Source: an uncultured Winogradskyella sp. (lineage in GTDB: Bacteria; Bacteroidota; Bacteroidia; Flavobacteriales; Flavobacteriaceae). Taken from it: a stretch of DNA of 64,000 nucleotides. The stretch covers positions 160,040 to 224,039 of the forward strand of contig NZ_CANMJY010000007.1 of the NCBI RefSeq assembly GCF_947498345.1, in the 5' to 3' direction. The notes under the pieces were generated by a model. That model was not told the origin of the DNA. It ran no database searches and saw nothing but the letters and a program-made list of their open reading frames with translations. The position numbers were made by a program, and so were the translations under genes. The stretch's first letter is position 1; every line of letters starts with the position of its first letter. Shown piece by piece: positions 9,606 to 18,301 of this stretch.

Positions 9606-10208
9606 TTAGTATTGACTCCCATCATGTTTCCCAACATTATAACCATGTTTTCCTAAATACTTATTACCACTCTCTACAGCACCTTCTTCAATATCGGTTC
9701 CCATAGAATCGTTCCAACGGTTAAGGTATCCAAACAATGAAATAACACCAAGCATCTCAACGATTTCTCCTTCATCCCAATGCTCGTATAAGCGTTTTTT
9801 AATATCTGTATTTACAGCATTTGGTACTAAAGACGCTGCTAAACTAAAATCTAAAGCGGCACGTTCTGCTTCAGAAAAAGCAGGATGCGTTCTGTATTCC
9901 CAAATATTATCCAGTTGTTCTTGCTCTGCACCATAACGTTCTGCAGCTCTAATCGCATGAGCTTGACAGTAACGACAACCTGTAGAGTTGCTACTTACCC
10001 AGGCAATCATACGCTTCAAGGCTGAGGTTACACGACCTTCATTAGCCATTACAGCTTTATTTAAGTTTATAAAAGCTTTACTTATAGCAGGTCTGCGCTG
10101 CATGGTTAAAACCGAATTTGGGCAAAACCCAAGGGTTTCGTTAAAGAATTCAGCCAATTCTTTGGTCTCTAAATCGTGCTCTGGGGATAACGGAGTTACT
10201 AATGCCAT
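9606..10208 (-). CDS. Carboxymuconolactone decarboxylase (AhpD-like) family protein
   Basis: A 200-residue all-helical protein of the CMD/AhpD superfamily. The redox motif CRYCQAHAIRAAERYG (CxxC followed by His) matches the peroxidase-related branch, which includes alkylhydroperoxidase-like enzymes. The proposed role is peroxide or disulfide handling; no direct substrate can be read. It is divergent from an OsmC-family gene across a 142-bp region that carries repeated AAGTACTT palindromes, suggesting shared control of two thiol-stress proteins. Confidence 0.88.
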   Translation of the reverse strand: MALVTPLSPEHDLETKELAEFFNETLGFCPNSVLTMQRRPAISKAFINLNKAVMANEGRVTSALKRMIAWVSSNSTGCRYCQAHAIRAAERYGAEQEQLDNIWEYRTHPAFSEAERAALDFSLAASLVPNAVNTDIKKRLYEHWDEGEIVEMLGVISLFGYLNRWNDSMGTDIEEGAVESGNKYLGKHGYNVGKHDGSQY

Positions 10209-10214
10209 AGTTTT

Positions 10215-10260
10215 AAAAGTACTTAAAATTTGAAGTGTCTAAAGTACTTAAAGTACACTT
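10215..10260. promoter_or_regulatory. Repeated AAGTACTT palindromes, candidate operator
   Basis: Between the divergent AhpD-like and OsmC genes, AAAAGTACTTAAAA occurs at 10215-10228. A second copy, AAAGTACTTAAAGTAC, starts at 10241 and includes a third half-site at 10250. The two palindrome centres are about 26 bp apart. This is the arrangement expected of a dimeric repressor or activator site; no regulator gene is adjacent. Confidence 0.45.
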
Positions 10261-10350
10261 GCGTTGCAAACTAAACTTTAGTGCATTTTAATCTTTTTAA
10301 ACCATTAGAACTTGTTAACTTTAAGCACTTATAATTAATAAACTTTAAAT

Positions 10351-10788
10351 ATGGCGGATAAAATCATAACCCATTGGAAAGGTGGATTAACTTTTGAATC
10401 AGATAATCCAAGTGGAAAATCTGTAATAATGGATACAGATATTGAAGGACAAGAAGAACGTTATGGCTTATCACCAAAGGCTATGATGTTATCGTCATTA
10501 GCGGGTTGCACAGCGTTAGATGTAATTTCTACTTTAGATAAAATGAAAGAGGAAATAGATGATTTTAAGATTGAAGTTTCAGGAGAACTTACAGGCGAGC
10601 ACCCCAAATATTACCATTCCGTTGAAGTAGAATACCACTTTTACGGTTCGGATTTAAACATGAAAAAGTGCCAACGCGCTGTCGATTTATCCGTAGAGAA
10701 ATATTGTGGTGTTATGGAAATGTTTAGGCGTTTCGCAGATGTAAAAACAAATATTGTTTACCATATAGGTACGAAACGAAATATTTAA
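10351..10788 (+). CDS. OsmC family protein
   Basis: A 145-residue protein of the OsmC/Ohr superfamily, whose members reduce organic hydroperoxides using a cysteine pair. The first cysteine lies in LAGCTALDVISTLDK and the second in VEKYCGVMEMFRR, both in the expected family contexts. It ends 6 nt before recJ, so the two are probably co-transcribed. The divergent neighbour is a peroxidase-related AhpD-like gene, supporting a thiol-peroxide role. YhfA-type versus Ohr-type cannot be settled from the sequence alone. Confidence 0.92.
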   Translation: MADKIITHWKGGLTFESDNPSGKSVIMDTDIEGQEERYGLSPKAMMLSSLAGCTALDVISTLDKMKEEIDDFKIEVSGELTGEHPKYYHSVEVEYHFYGSDLNMKKCQRAVDLSVEKYCGVMEMFRRFADVKTNIVYHIGTKRNI

Positions 10789-10794
10789 TTCTAT

Positions 10795-12486
10795 ATGCGT
10801 TGGACGCTCAAGCCAAAACCCGAGACTTCAAAAATTGACACTTTAAATAAAGTGCTTCAAGTCGATGATACTGTTGCCACATTATTATTACAACGTGGTA
10901 TAGATACTTATGAAGCGGCCAAAACTTTTTTTAGACCAAGTTTTAGTGACTTACACAATCCGTTCTTAATGAAAGATATGGATTTAGCAGTTTCTAGAAT
11001 CGAAAAAGCTATTGCTGAGAATGAAAATATTTTGGTCTATGGCGATTATGATGTCGATGGTACCACTGCTGTGGCTTTACTGTCTTCATATTTAAAAACA
11101 AAACTTGATTCTATTGCGACTTATATTCCAGACCGTTATGATGAAGGTTATGGAATTTCATACAAGGGTATTGACTTTGCAGACGATAATGATTTCTCGT
11201 TAATCATTGCTTTAGACTGTGGCATAAAAGCCGTAGATAAAATAAACTACGCCAAAGAAAAAGGTATAGATTTTATCATCTGTGACCATCATAGACCAGG
11301 AGATGTTATCCCTGATGCAGTTGCAGTTTTAGATCCAAAGCGAGACGATTGTGAATATCCTTTTAAAGAATTATGTGGTTGTGGTGTAGGTTTTAAGTTA
11401 ATTACGGCTTTAGCCTCCAAACAAGGACAAACCGTTGAAGATTTAGTAGAATACCTAGATTTGGTAGCTACTGCGATTGGGGCAGATATTGTTCCTATTA
11501 TTGGAGAAAATAGAGCTTTGGCATATTTTGGATTACAAGTAATTAATACTAATCCAAGACCAGGAATGAAAGCTATTATTGCTGAGGTTAAAAAAGATGA
11601 GCTAACCATTACGGATGTTGTTTTTATCATAGCACCTCGCATAAATGCTGCAGGCCGTATGAAACATGGCAATCATGCAGTAACACTTTTAACCGAGACG
11701 GATTTTAATTTAGCTGCAGAATATGCGGTAGATATCGATCGGTTTAATACAGACCGAAGAGAAACCGATAAACGTATTACTGAAGAAGCTTTAATTCAAA
11801 TAGAAGTTCATAATGAACAAGACTGTTTTACTACAGTTGTTTATAACGAAAGTTGGCATAAAGGGGTCATCGGTATCGTTGCCTCCCGATTAACAGAAAC
11901 CTATTATAGACCAACACTGGTATTTACAAAAAGTGGATCTAAACTAGCGGCTTCGGCACGTTCTGTAAAAGGATTTGATGTTTATAATGCTCTGGAAGCA
12001 TGTAGCGAATATATCGAACAATTTGGTGGGCATAAATACGCAGCAGGTTTGACCTTGTTGCCAGAAAATTATGAAGCGTTTAAAACTAAGTTTGAATCAG
12101 TTGTAAAAAGCACCATTGATCCAAAACTACTAACGCCAGAGCTGAAAATAGATCTAGAGCTTAATTTAACCAAGGTAGACCATCGATTGTTTCGAATTAT
12201 CCAACAATTTGCACCATTTGGACCAGGTAATATGTCACCGACCTTTATGACACAAAATGTAAATGACACAGGTCATGGAAAATGTGTAGGTGAGGATAAT
12301 AAGCACATTAGATTTACTGCGACTCAAAGTTTTAATGATAAAATTGCTTGTATTGGTTTTGGTTTGGGGGATAAAATAGATATCATTAAAAGTAGAAGAC
12401 CATTTAGTATTGCATATGGTATAGATGAAAACCATTGGAATGGTAATGTAAGTTTGCAATTAAAACTAAAAGATATTAAAGAATAA
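10795..12486 (+). CDS. recJ: Single-stranded-DNA-specific exonuclease RecJ
   Basis: 5'-3' single-strand exonuclease for recombination and mismatch repair. DHH-family motifs are plain: DYDVDGTTA (motif I), ALDCGIK (II), CDHHRPGD (III, the DHH), and IAPRINAAGRMKHG (IV). The DHHA1 domain contains GGHKYAAGLTL, and the OB-fold C-terminal part contains FAPFGPGNMSPTF. The 563 residues are normal. Upstream OsmC is 6 nt away and the OmpA gene follows after 26 nt. Confidence 0.96.
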   Translation: MRWTLKPKPETSKIDTLNKVLQVDDTVATLLLQRGIDTYEAAKTFFRPSFSDLHNPFLMKDMDLAVSRIEKAIAENENILVYGDYDVDGTTAVALLSSYLKTKLDSIATYIPDRYDEGYGISYKGIDFADDNDFSLIIALDCGIKAVDKINYAKEKGIDFIICDHHRPGDVIPDAVAVLDPKRDDCEYPFKELCGCGVGFKLITALASKQGQTVEDLVEYLDLVATAIGADIVPIIGENRALAYFGLQVINTNPRPGMKAIIAEVKKDELTITDVVFIIAPRINAAGRMKHGNHAVTLLTETDFNLAAEYAVDIDRFNTDRRETDKRITEEALIQIEVHNEQDCFTTVVYNESWHKGVIGIVASRLTETYYRPTLVFTKSGSKLAASARSVKGFDVYNALEACSEYIEQFGGHKYAAGLTLLPENYEAFKTKFESVVKSTIDPKLLTPELKIDLELNLTKVDHRLFRIIQQFAPFGPGNMSPTFMTQNVNDTGHGKCVGEDNKHIRFTATQSFNDKIACIGFGLGDKIDIIKSRRPFSIAYGIDENHWNGNVSLQLKLKDIKE

Positions 12487-12512
12487 TTCCTTAAATAGTT
12501 CGTTGGTTAATC

Positions 12513-13622
12513 ATGAAACAACTAACCATAGTTTATCTCTTTGTCTTCAGTAGTATTTTAGCGGCACAAAATTTAGTGTTAAACCCAAGTTTTGAAACCC
12601 AAAAAACAGATCGCTGTGTGTTTTATATAGGCGGATTTAATAATAGGGTTACTGAGTGGTCAATACCCAATATGGCATCAACAGATTTTTTTGATGCTTG
12701 CAGCGAAAGTGAGAATACCGGACTTAAAAATTATAATGGATATCAAAAACCAAAAACGGGCAATGCCTATGCTGGTATTTATGCTTATACAGATAAAAAT
12801 TATAGAGAATATGTTCAAGGGAAATTGTTAACCCCCTTAACAAGAGGGAGAAGGTATAAGATGACTTTTTATCTAAGTTTAGCAGATAAGTCCTCTTATG
12901 CCTTAAAAGACATTCAGGTTTTAATGACTGAAGAACGCTTAAAACCTTGTTATAAATCTAATGGTTGTAAAAAGGTTATTCAGCCTTCAAAAGTGACTAA
13001 AAAGCAATTTAAAATGTATTCAAAGGCTGAAGATATTTACTTTTCCAGTAAAGAACAATGGATGAAATATTCTTTTGAATTTATAGCTCAAGGTTACGAA
13101 AACTATTTTTCAATAGGTAACTTTTATAAAAACCCCAGGACTCAAAAACAAAAGGTATTATCAACAAGTACATTATTCTTTTCATACTACTATATCGATG
13201 AGGTTTCTCTAAAATCTATGGAAGCAGAAGATGTAGAAGCGATAGAAGAAGTTATAACAGAACCAGAAATTAAAACGGATAGAGTTTACACGTTCAAAAA
13301 CGTATTATTCAATTTTGACAAGGCTGAATTATTAGAAGATTCAATTGATGAATTGAATGAACTTTACCAGTATCTCAATGAACATCCATCTTTAAATATA
13401 GAAATATATGGCCACACGGATAGTGAAGGACTAGATAAACGAAATAAAGAATTGTCTGAAGAACGTGCTAAAGCTGTTGTAGATTATTTAATTTCGCGTG
13501 GTCTGGACCTAAAGAGAATTAAATTCTTTGGATATGGAAGTTCTAAACCCATCAAAAGCAATAACTCAGAAGCGGGAAGACAATTAAATAGACGTGTTGA
13601 GTTTAAACTTATAGAAAATTAA
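12513..13622 (+). CDS. OmpA family outer-membrane protein with N-terminal binding-like domain
   Basis: A 369-residue exported protein with a signal peptide (MKQLTIVYLFVFSSILAAQ). Residues about 20-240 form a jelly-roll-like domain of the kind that starts LVLNPSFE and has a galactose-binding appearance. A short acidic linker follows, then a C-terminal OmpA/MotB peptidoglycan-binding domain (about 255-369) with IYGHTDSEGLDKRNKELSEERA and the final GRQLNRRVEF. It presumably sits in the outer membrane or periplasm, anchored to peptidoglycan. It lies in the run recJ-ompA-MFS with small gaps. Confidence 0.9.
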   Translation: MKQLTIVYLFVFSSILAAQNLVLNPSFETQKTDRCVFYIGGFNNRVTEWSIPNMASTDFFDACSESENTGLKNYNGYQKPKTGNAYAGIYAYTDKNYREYVQGKLLTPLTRGRRYKMTFYLSLADKSSYALKDIQVLMTEERLKPCYKSNGCKKVIQPSKVTKKQFKMYSKAEDIYFSSKEQWMKYSFEFIAQGYENYFSIGNFYKNPRTQKQKVLSTSTLFFSYYYIDEVSLKSMEAEDVEAIEEVITEPEIKTDRVYTFKNVLFNFDKAELLEDSIDELNELYQYLNEHPSLNIEIYGHTDSEGLDKRNKELSEERAKAVVDYLISRGLDLKRIKFFGYGSSKPIKSNNSEAGRQLNRRVEFKLIEN

Positions 13623-13625
13623 TTT

Positions 13626-14900
13626 TTGGCAAAGAACGACCCATACGCAGCCTTAAGATTTAAAGAGTTCAATATCTTTTTATTATTGCGTTTTGCACTG
13701 GTTTTAGCTTGGTCAATGCAATTTGTTGTTATCGAATGGCAGGTCTATGCATTAACTAAAAACCCATTGTCACTTGCAATCATTGGTCTCTGCGAATTTT
13801 TACCTGCTTTTTTCTTGGCTCCCTTTGCGGGACATATTGTGGATAAAAAGGAAAAGCGAAACCTGTTTACGCTTTGTATTGCATTATTTTCTTTAATAAG
13901 CTTTGGTCTGTTTTGGCTGACTTCGGAATATATAGAAACCACCTGGAGCATAAAATCCATTTTATTAAGTATTTATGCATTGGTGTTTTTCGGTGGTGTT
14001 TTGAGAGCATTTTTTGGACCAACTATTTTTTCACTCATAGCCCTTCTTGTCCCTAAGAACGCTTATCCTAATGCCGCAACATGGAGTAGTAGTACTTGGA
14101 AAGGAGCCAATGTTTTTGGGGCTTTATGTGGCGGATTTTTAATTGCATGGATAGGTGTACATTCTACGCTTGGCATCATATTTATGCTGGTTATGTTGGC
14201 ATTGATATTAGTTTTTAGAATAAGCAAAAAGCCTATTTTAAATAAAAACACAAACGAGTCGGTTAAAGAAAGTCTCAAAGCAGGTATGCATTTTGTATTT
14301 AACGACAAGGTTATTTTAGGAGCGTTAACCTTAGATATGATAGCTGTTTTGTTTGGTGGTGCTGTGGCTATTTTTGCTGTTTTTGCAAAGGATATTTTAG
14401 ACGCAGGACCCAAAGGTTTTGGTATTTTAAATGCAGCATTATCTTCTGGTAGCATCATTACCATGTTAGCAACTACCTATATTCCTATTACTAAAAGTAC
14501 AGGAAAGAAACTGCTTGTTTCAATCTTTGGTTTTGGGGTTTGCATGATTGTTTTTGGCGCTTCAAAACTAATGTGGCTTAGTGTTTTAGCCTTGTTTTTT
14601 GCAGGTGTTTTTGATGGTATTTCTATGGTGGTACGCCAAACAATTCTTCAACTCAAGACTCCAGATGAAATGCGCGGACGTGTAGGAGCTGTTAACTCTA
14701 TGTTTGTAGGGTCTTCTAATGAGCTTGGCGCAGTTGAAAGTGGTATTGCAGCACGTATTTTTGGTGCACCTTTAGCAGTTATGCTAGGTGGTACAGTAAC
14801 ACTCATTATTGTAGCAATTATTGGCACAAAAAATCAACCGTTGCGCGAACTAGATTTACAACAAGATATCGATGATAGTTATGATGATGTGAAGACTTAA
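13626..14900 (+). CDS. MFS transporter
   Basis: A 424-residue major facilitator with about 12 membrane segments, close to the MFS_3 (enterobactin-exporter-like) type. It begins at a TTG codon (MAKNDPYAALRFKEF), only 3 nt after the OmpA stop. The loop GHIVDKKEKRN between helices 2 and 3 is the conserved MFS A-motif, and MRGRVGAVNSMFVG is its C-terminal counterpart. Probably a drug or metabolite exporter; the substrate is unknown. It overlaps the convergent lpxH gene by 4 nt. Confidence 0.9.
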   Translation: MAKNDPYAALRFKEFNIFLLLRFALVLAWSMQFVVIEWQVYALTKNPLSLAIIGLCEFLPAFFLAPFAGHIVDKKEKRNLFTLCIALFSLISFGLFWLTSEYIETTWSIKSILLSIYALVFFGGVLRAFFGPTIFSLIALLVPKNAYPNAATWSSSTWKGANVFGALCGGFLIAWIGVHSTLGIIFMLVMLALILVFRISKKPILNKNTNESVKESLKAGMHFVFNDKVILGALTLDMIAVLFGGAVAIFAVFAKDILDAGPKGFGILNAALSSGSIITMLATTYIPITKSTGKKLLVSIFGFGVCMIVFGASKLMWLSVLALFFAGVFDGISMVVRQTILQLKTPDEMRGRVGAVNSMFVGSSNELGAVESGIAARIFGAPLAVMLGGTVTLIIVAIIGTKNQPLRELDLQQDIDDSYDDVKT

Positions 14901-15667
14901 TATTCTTTTAGCTCAAAGTCTTTGCCATCAAAAACACCATAAGTATAATACTGAATCCAATCGCCTAAATTGATATATTTAGAAGTCTCATCCAATTGAA
15001 TCTCTAATGGTAAGTGGCGATGCCCAAAAATAAAGTAATCGCGATATTTTTCTTCAAGTTTACGCTTGCTGTAAACGACCAACCATTCATTGTCTTCACC
15101 TAAAAATTTAGCGTCATCATCGCCAGAAATCAATTTATTTTTTACAGAAAAGTATTGAGCAATTCGCATCCCAATATCTGGATGGCTCCATTTAAATAGC
15201 CATTTAAAGAATGAATTGGTGAATACTTTTTTCATGCGTTTATAACCTTTATCACCAGGGCCAAGACCATCACCATGACCAATAAAAAAACCTTTATGAC
15301 CAAGCTTAAATTCTTGAGGTTTGTGATATACAGGGATACCGAGTTCTTCTTCAAAATAGCCATTCATCCACAAATCGTGGTTACCTACAAAATAGTGAAT
15401 AGGAATTCCTGAGTCTGAAATCTCTGCTAGCTTTCCTAAGGTTCTGGTAAAACCTCTAGGTACAACAGTTTTATATTCAAACCAAAAATCAAATAAATCC
15501 CCTAGTAGAAAAATGGCTGCTGCATCATGTTTAATTTCATCTAACCAAGCCACAAATTTCTTTTCTCTGGGACGAGAAGCTTCCATGGTTGGCGCACCAA
15601 GATGATTGTCGGACGCAAAATAGATCTTTTTCCCGTTAGGAATTTCTATGTGATGACTATTATTCAT
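14897..15667 (-). CDS. lpxH: UDP-2,3-diacylglucosamine diphosphatase
   Basis: Calcineurin-fold phosphoesterase hydrolysing UDP-2,3-diacylglucosamine to lipid X in lipid A synthesis at the inner-membrane face. Metal-binding motifs in order are SDNHLG, GDLFDFWFEY, VGNHDLW, GHGDGLG and GHRHLP. The start is placed at the ATG at 15667 (MNNSHHIEIPNG), which overlaps the queD stop by 8 nt; an upstream ATG at 15691 would add eight residues lying inside queD. At 256 residues it matches the Bacteroidota version of LpxH. Confidence 0.92.
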   Translation of the reverse strand: MNNSHHIEIPNGKKIYFASDNHLGAPTMEASRPREKKFVAWLDEIKHDAAAIFLLGDLFDFWFEYKTVVPRGFTRTLGKLAEISDSGIPIHYFVGNHDLWMNGYFEEELGIPVYHKPQEFKLGHKGFFIGHGDGLGPGDKGYKRMKKVFTNSFFKWLFKWSHPDIGMRIAQYFSVKNKLISGDDDAKFLGEDNEWLVVYSKRKLEEKYRDYFIFGHRHLPLEIQLDETSKYINLGDWIQYYTYGVFDGKDFELKEY

Positions 15668-16112
15668 TATCAGAAGCGTACCATTCTGCAAAGCTGGTCG
15701 CTGTTTCTTGAAGTTTTAGAGAATGAAGTTTAATATTGTCTGGCAAACGTTGCTTTATCTTACCTGCAAAGTCAATAACCATCATTTCACTTGTTGGTTG
15801 ATAATCTACCAAAAGTACATTATGACCTCTGTTTTCAAGTTCTTTAGCTAATTCTACATGAGGAGTATTTTTATTAAAAACAGTAGCGTGATCAAAGACA
15901 TTAACGATTTCTTCTTTTACTATTTTTTTGAGGTCACCAAAATCGATGACCATCCCAAATTTTACATTAGTATTATCTGAAATAGGTATACCAATAACAG
16001 TAACATCTAAGCGATAACTATGGCCATGTACATTTTTACATTTACCATCATAACCATAAAGCGCATGACCTGTTTCAAAAGAAAATTGCTTTGTAATACG
16101 AATATTGCTCAT
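15660..16112 (-). CDS. queD: 6-carboxytetrahydropterin synthase (QueD/PTPS family)
   Basis: Converts dihydroneopterin triphosphate to 6-carboxy-tetrahydropterin in the queuosine/7-deazaguanine pathway. The zinc histidines and catalytic cysteine appear in FETGHALYGYDGKCKNVHGHSYRLDV (His, Cys, HGH). MVIDFGDLKKIV and a later LQETATSFAEW complete the family pattern. 150 residues. It is preceded without a gap by two very small membrane ORFs (stop/start overlap TAATG) and overlaps lpxH downstream, so all four are probably one transcript. Confidence 0.93.
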   Translation of the reverse strand: MSNIRITKQFSFETGHALYGYDGKCKNVHGHSYRLDVTVIGIPISDNTNVKFGMVIDFGDLKKIVKEEIVNVFDHATVFNKNTPHVELAKELENRGHNVLLVDYQPTSEMMVIDFAGKIKQRLPDNIKLHSLKLQETATSFAEWYASDNE

Positions 16113-16210
16113 TAGCGTCTTTTATTTCGATTATAAAAATAGATGACAACAAGCACTATTCCTAAAATTAGAAATAAACCATTTCCACCTAAAAAATTGA
16201 GAATGTCCAT
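16112..16210 (-). CDS. Small single-pass membrane protein, 32 residues
   Basis: An ORF of 32 codons encoding MDILNFLGGNGLFLI followed by a hydrophobic helix and the basic tail NRNKRR. This is one transmembrane segment with a positive-inside C-terminus. Its TAA shares one nucleotide with the queD ATG (TAATG), a classic coupled arrangement, and it begins 1 nt after the stop of the upstream 58-residue ORF. No function is recognised. The tight packing and membrane-protein-like composition argue for a real gene. Confidence 0.6.
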   Translation of the reverse strand: MDILNFLGGNGLFLILGIVLVVIYFYNRNKRR

Positions 16211-16211
16211 T

Positions 16212-16388
16212 TTATTCGTTTTTTATTCTGTTTTTATTATACCTGTATATCGCATAAGCTATGGCAACTAAAACAATAAAAGGAAGTAAAGTACCAATAA
16301 AAACACCTATACCATAGCTGCTGTCTGGTGCTTCTTTTAGCTTTTCGTCAATGTTGACCTCTTGTAATAGGGTTATTAAAAGGTTCAT
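16212..16388 (-). CDS. Small single-pass membrane protein, 58 residues
   Basis: A 58-codon ORF with a short amphipathic N-terminus (MNLLITLLQEVNIDEKLKEA), then the hydrophobic segment GIGVFIGTLLPFIVLVAIA, then the basic tail YRYNKNRIKNE. Predicted to be a one-pass inner-membrane protein with a cytoplasmic C-terminus. It is followed after 1 nt by a second small membrane ORF with the same tail style, and then queD. No named family is recognised. It starts about 43 nt downstream of the MATE gene's stop. Confidence 0.6.
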   Translation of the reverse strand: MNLLITLLQEVNIDEKLKEAPDSSYGIGVFIGTLLPFIVLVAIAYAIYRYNKNRIKNE

Positions 16389-16431
16389 TATGATTATTAA
16401 TTTATACCCAATAGCGATTCACGGTTCAAAT

Positions 16432-17784
16432 TTAAGTGTTTTGTGCTAGCGGTTTAAATGTTTTTCTGAATTTTATGATTAATGGTAATCCACGAGCTAA
16501 AATCCACAAGGTAAAGGCAAAGAAAATTCCGTATAATTTGTAACCGAGCTCATCTGTCCAAAAAATAACAGGAATAAAGACTAAAAGTGTAGAAAACAAA
16601 AGTACATTTCTAAGGTATTGCATTTTGCCCAAGCCTTTAAAAACACCATCAAATATAAATGCTAAAGCACATAAAGGTTGCATGGCGAGTATAATCCAAA
16701 ACACATTATAAAAGGTATCTAAAACAGCCTGATCATCTGTAAAAATATTTCCGATAGGGTAATAGAATAGTGCTCCAATGAGACCAATGATAAAGCCTAC
16801 AATAACACCATATTTAATGAGCTTGTTACTTAGATCAAAGAGGGTTTTATAAGCTTTTGCGCCAAATAGTTTTCCAGACAAAATATTACCAGCGCTCGCA
16901 TAGCCGTCAATTAAAAAAGCACCTAAAAACCAAAGGTTGATAGCAATTGTATATGCTGCTATGTATGTTGTTCCGTATTTAGTGGCATAACTGGTGCCAA
17001 AATATAAAGCTATGTTTAAGGCAATAGTTCTAATAAATAAATTCAAGATCATTAAGACAAAACGTTTTATCTCTGGATTAAACGGAAATTTAACCAACAA
17101 TGGAATATCTGTTTTTTTAAGGATATAATATGCAGAAAGCATGGCCATAATAATTTGAGCCAGTACACTGGCATAAGCAGCACCTTTAATGTGCATAGCA
17201 GGAATTACATTGTTTATACCATATACCAACACGATATCTAGAACGATATTAGCAACGGCTCCGGTTATAGCAATAAGCATGGGATAATAGGTGTTTTGTA
17301 ACCCTCTAAATGTGCCAAATACAGCAATGGTAAACAATGTAAATGGAAAACCAAAAACACGAATTTGATAATAATCTACACTATAATTTAAAATTAAATC
17401 TGATGCATTATAAAGTTTAAAAATTTGTGCTGCAAAAGGATAAGTAACTAAGATGATCACTACACTTAAGGATGTGATTAAAAATATGGCTTGTGCAGGG
17501 AGGTTTTTAACTTCACTCAATTTATCAGCACCTAAATATTGCGATACTATAGAAGAAATTGCACTCCGTGTTTGCCCTAAAACCCAAATAAGCATAGATA
17601 AGAATGTCGTTACAATACCAACAGCAGCCAATGACTCTGTAGCATTGTAGTCCATATTACCTATAATAGCAGCATCGGTTAATGACAAAATAGGCTCAGA
17701 CACACCAGAAATTAATGCTGGTATAGCGAGTTTGTTGATTTGTTTTAAGGTAATTGACGTACTCAAAGGACTAATTCGTAACAA
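16432..17784 (-). CDS. MATE family efflux transporter
   Basis: A 450-residue, about 12-helix multi-antimicrobial extrusion protein; cation-coupled export of cationic drugs is typical. The opening LKQINKLAIPALISGVSEPILSLTDAAIIG is the MATE N-terminal signature, and the second half repeats the fold (ALNIALYFGTSYATKYG, IDGYASAGNILSGKLFGA). The start overlaps the end of the GNAT gene upstream by 22 nt, so translation is probably coupled. The substrate cannot be read from the sequence; a DinF-like subgroup is possible. Confidence 0.92.
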   Translation of the reverse strand: MLRISPLSTSITLKQINKLAIPALISGVSEPILSLTDAAIIGNMDYNATESLAAVGIVTTFLSMLIWVLGQTRSAISSIVSQYLGADKLSEVKNLPAQAIFLITSLSVVIILVTYPFAAQIFKLYNASDLILNYSVDYYQIRVFGFPFTLFTIAVFGTFRGLQNTYYPMLIAITGAVANIVLDIVLVYGINNVIPAMHIKGAAYASVLAQIIMAMLSAYYILKKTDIPLLVKFPFNPEIKRFVLMILNLFIRTIALNIALYFGTSYATKYGTTYIAAYTIAINLWFLGAFLIDGYASAGNILSGKLFGAKAYKTLFDLSNKLIKYGVIVGFIIGLIGALFYYPIGNIFTDDQAVLDTFYNVFWIILAMQPLCALAFIFDGVFKGLGKMQYLRNVLLFSTLLVFIPVIFWTDELGYKLYGIFFAFTLWILARGLPLIIKFRKTFKPLAQNT

Positions 17785-18263
17785 TGGAAAGGGGACTCAC
17801 TTTGCTTAGGAAAATAAATATCACCCAATCGTTTATAGCTGCGAAGTTCGTAAAACTTTTGGTTTCTTTTGTTCTGCGAAAAGGTATCTAATCGAATAGA
17901 GCTATAGTTATTGTCTATAGCATATTGCTCTACAAAGTCCATAAGTTGTTGTGCATAGCCATTTCCTTGCAATTCTGGATCAATGGCTAAACGATGAATA
18001 TAAATGTTGTTTTCGTTTTTTGTTAACCACTTAATGGGCACATATTCTTTATCCATAAATGTAGAAATGACAATGGTGCCTTTGACTGTTCCTTTAATTT
18101 CTAAAACATAGAGTTCGTTTCGTTTTATGTCATTTTCAAAAGCTGTTTTATTAGGATAATGTTCATTCCATTGGTAAATACCTTGGGCTATCATAGTTTT
18201 AGCACAGGCTTTTGTAAGTTTTATAATGGGTTCAATATCTGTAAGCCTACCTTTACGAATCAT
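17763..18263 (-). CDS. GNAT family N-acetyltransferase
   Basis: A 166-residue acetyl-CoA-dependent acyltransferase. The core is visible: IHRLAIDPELQGNGYAQQLMDFVE carries the acetyl-CoA loop (Q/RxxGxG/A type, here LQGNGYA), followed by IRLDTFSQNKRNQKFYELRSYKRLGDIYFP, the usual motif B. Its acceptor substrate is unknown. It is the first gene of a GNAT-MATE pair, divergent from the universal stress protein gene across 38 bp. Confidence 0.9.
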   Translation of the reverse strand: MIRKGRLTDIEPIIKLTKACAKTMIAQGIYQWNEHYPNKTAFENDIKRNELYVLEIKGTVKGTIVISTFMDKEYVPIKWLTKNENNIYIHRLAIDPELQGNGYAQQLMDFVEQYAIDNNYSSIRLDTFSQNKRNQKFYELRSYKRLGDIYFPKQSESPFHCYELVL

Positions 18264-18273
18264 TTATAATGTG

Positions 18274-18281
18274 TATTTTTG
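18274..18281 (+). promoter_or_regulatory. Candidate universal-stress-protein promoter -7 element
   Basis: TATTTTTG matches the Bacteroidota -7 consensus TAnnTTTG exactly, 20 nt before the ATG at 18302. No clear TTG -33 element was identified. Confidence 0.45.
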
Positions 18282-18301
18282 CATCAAATTCATATTAAAA
18301 A

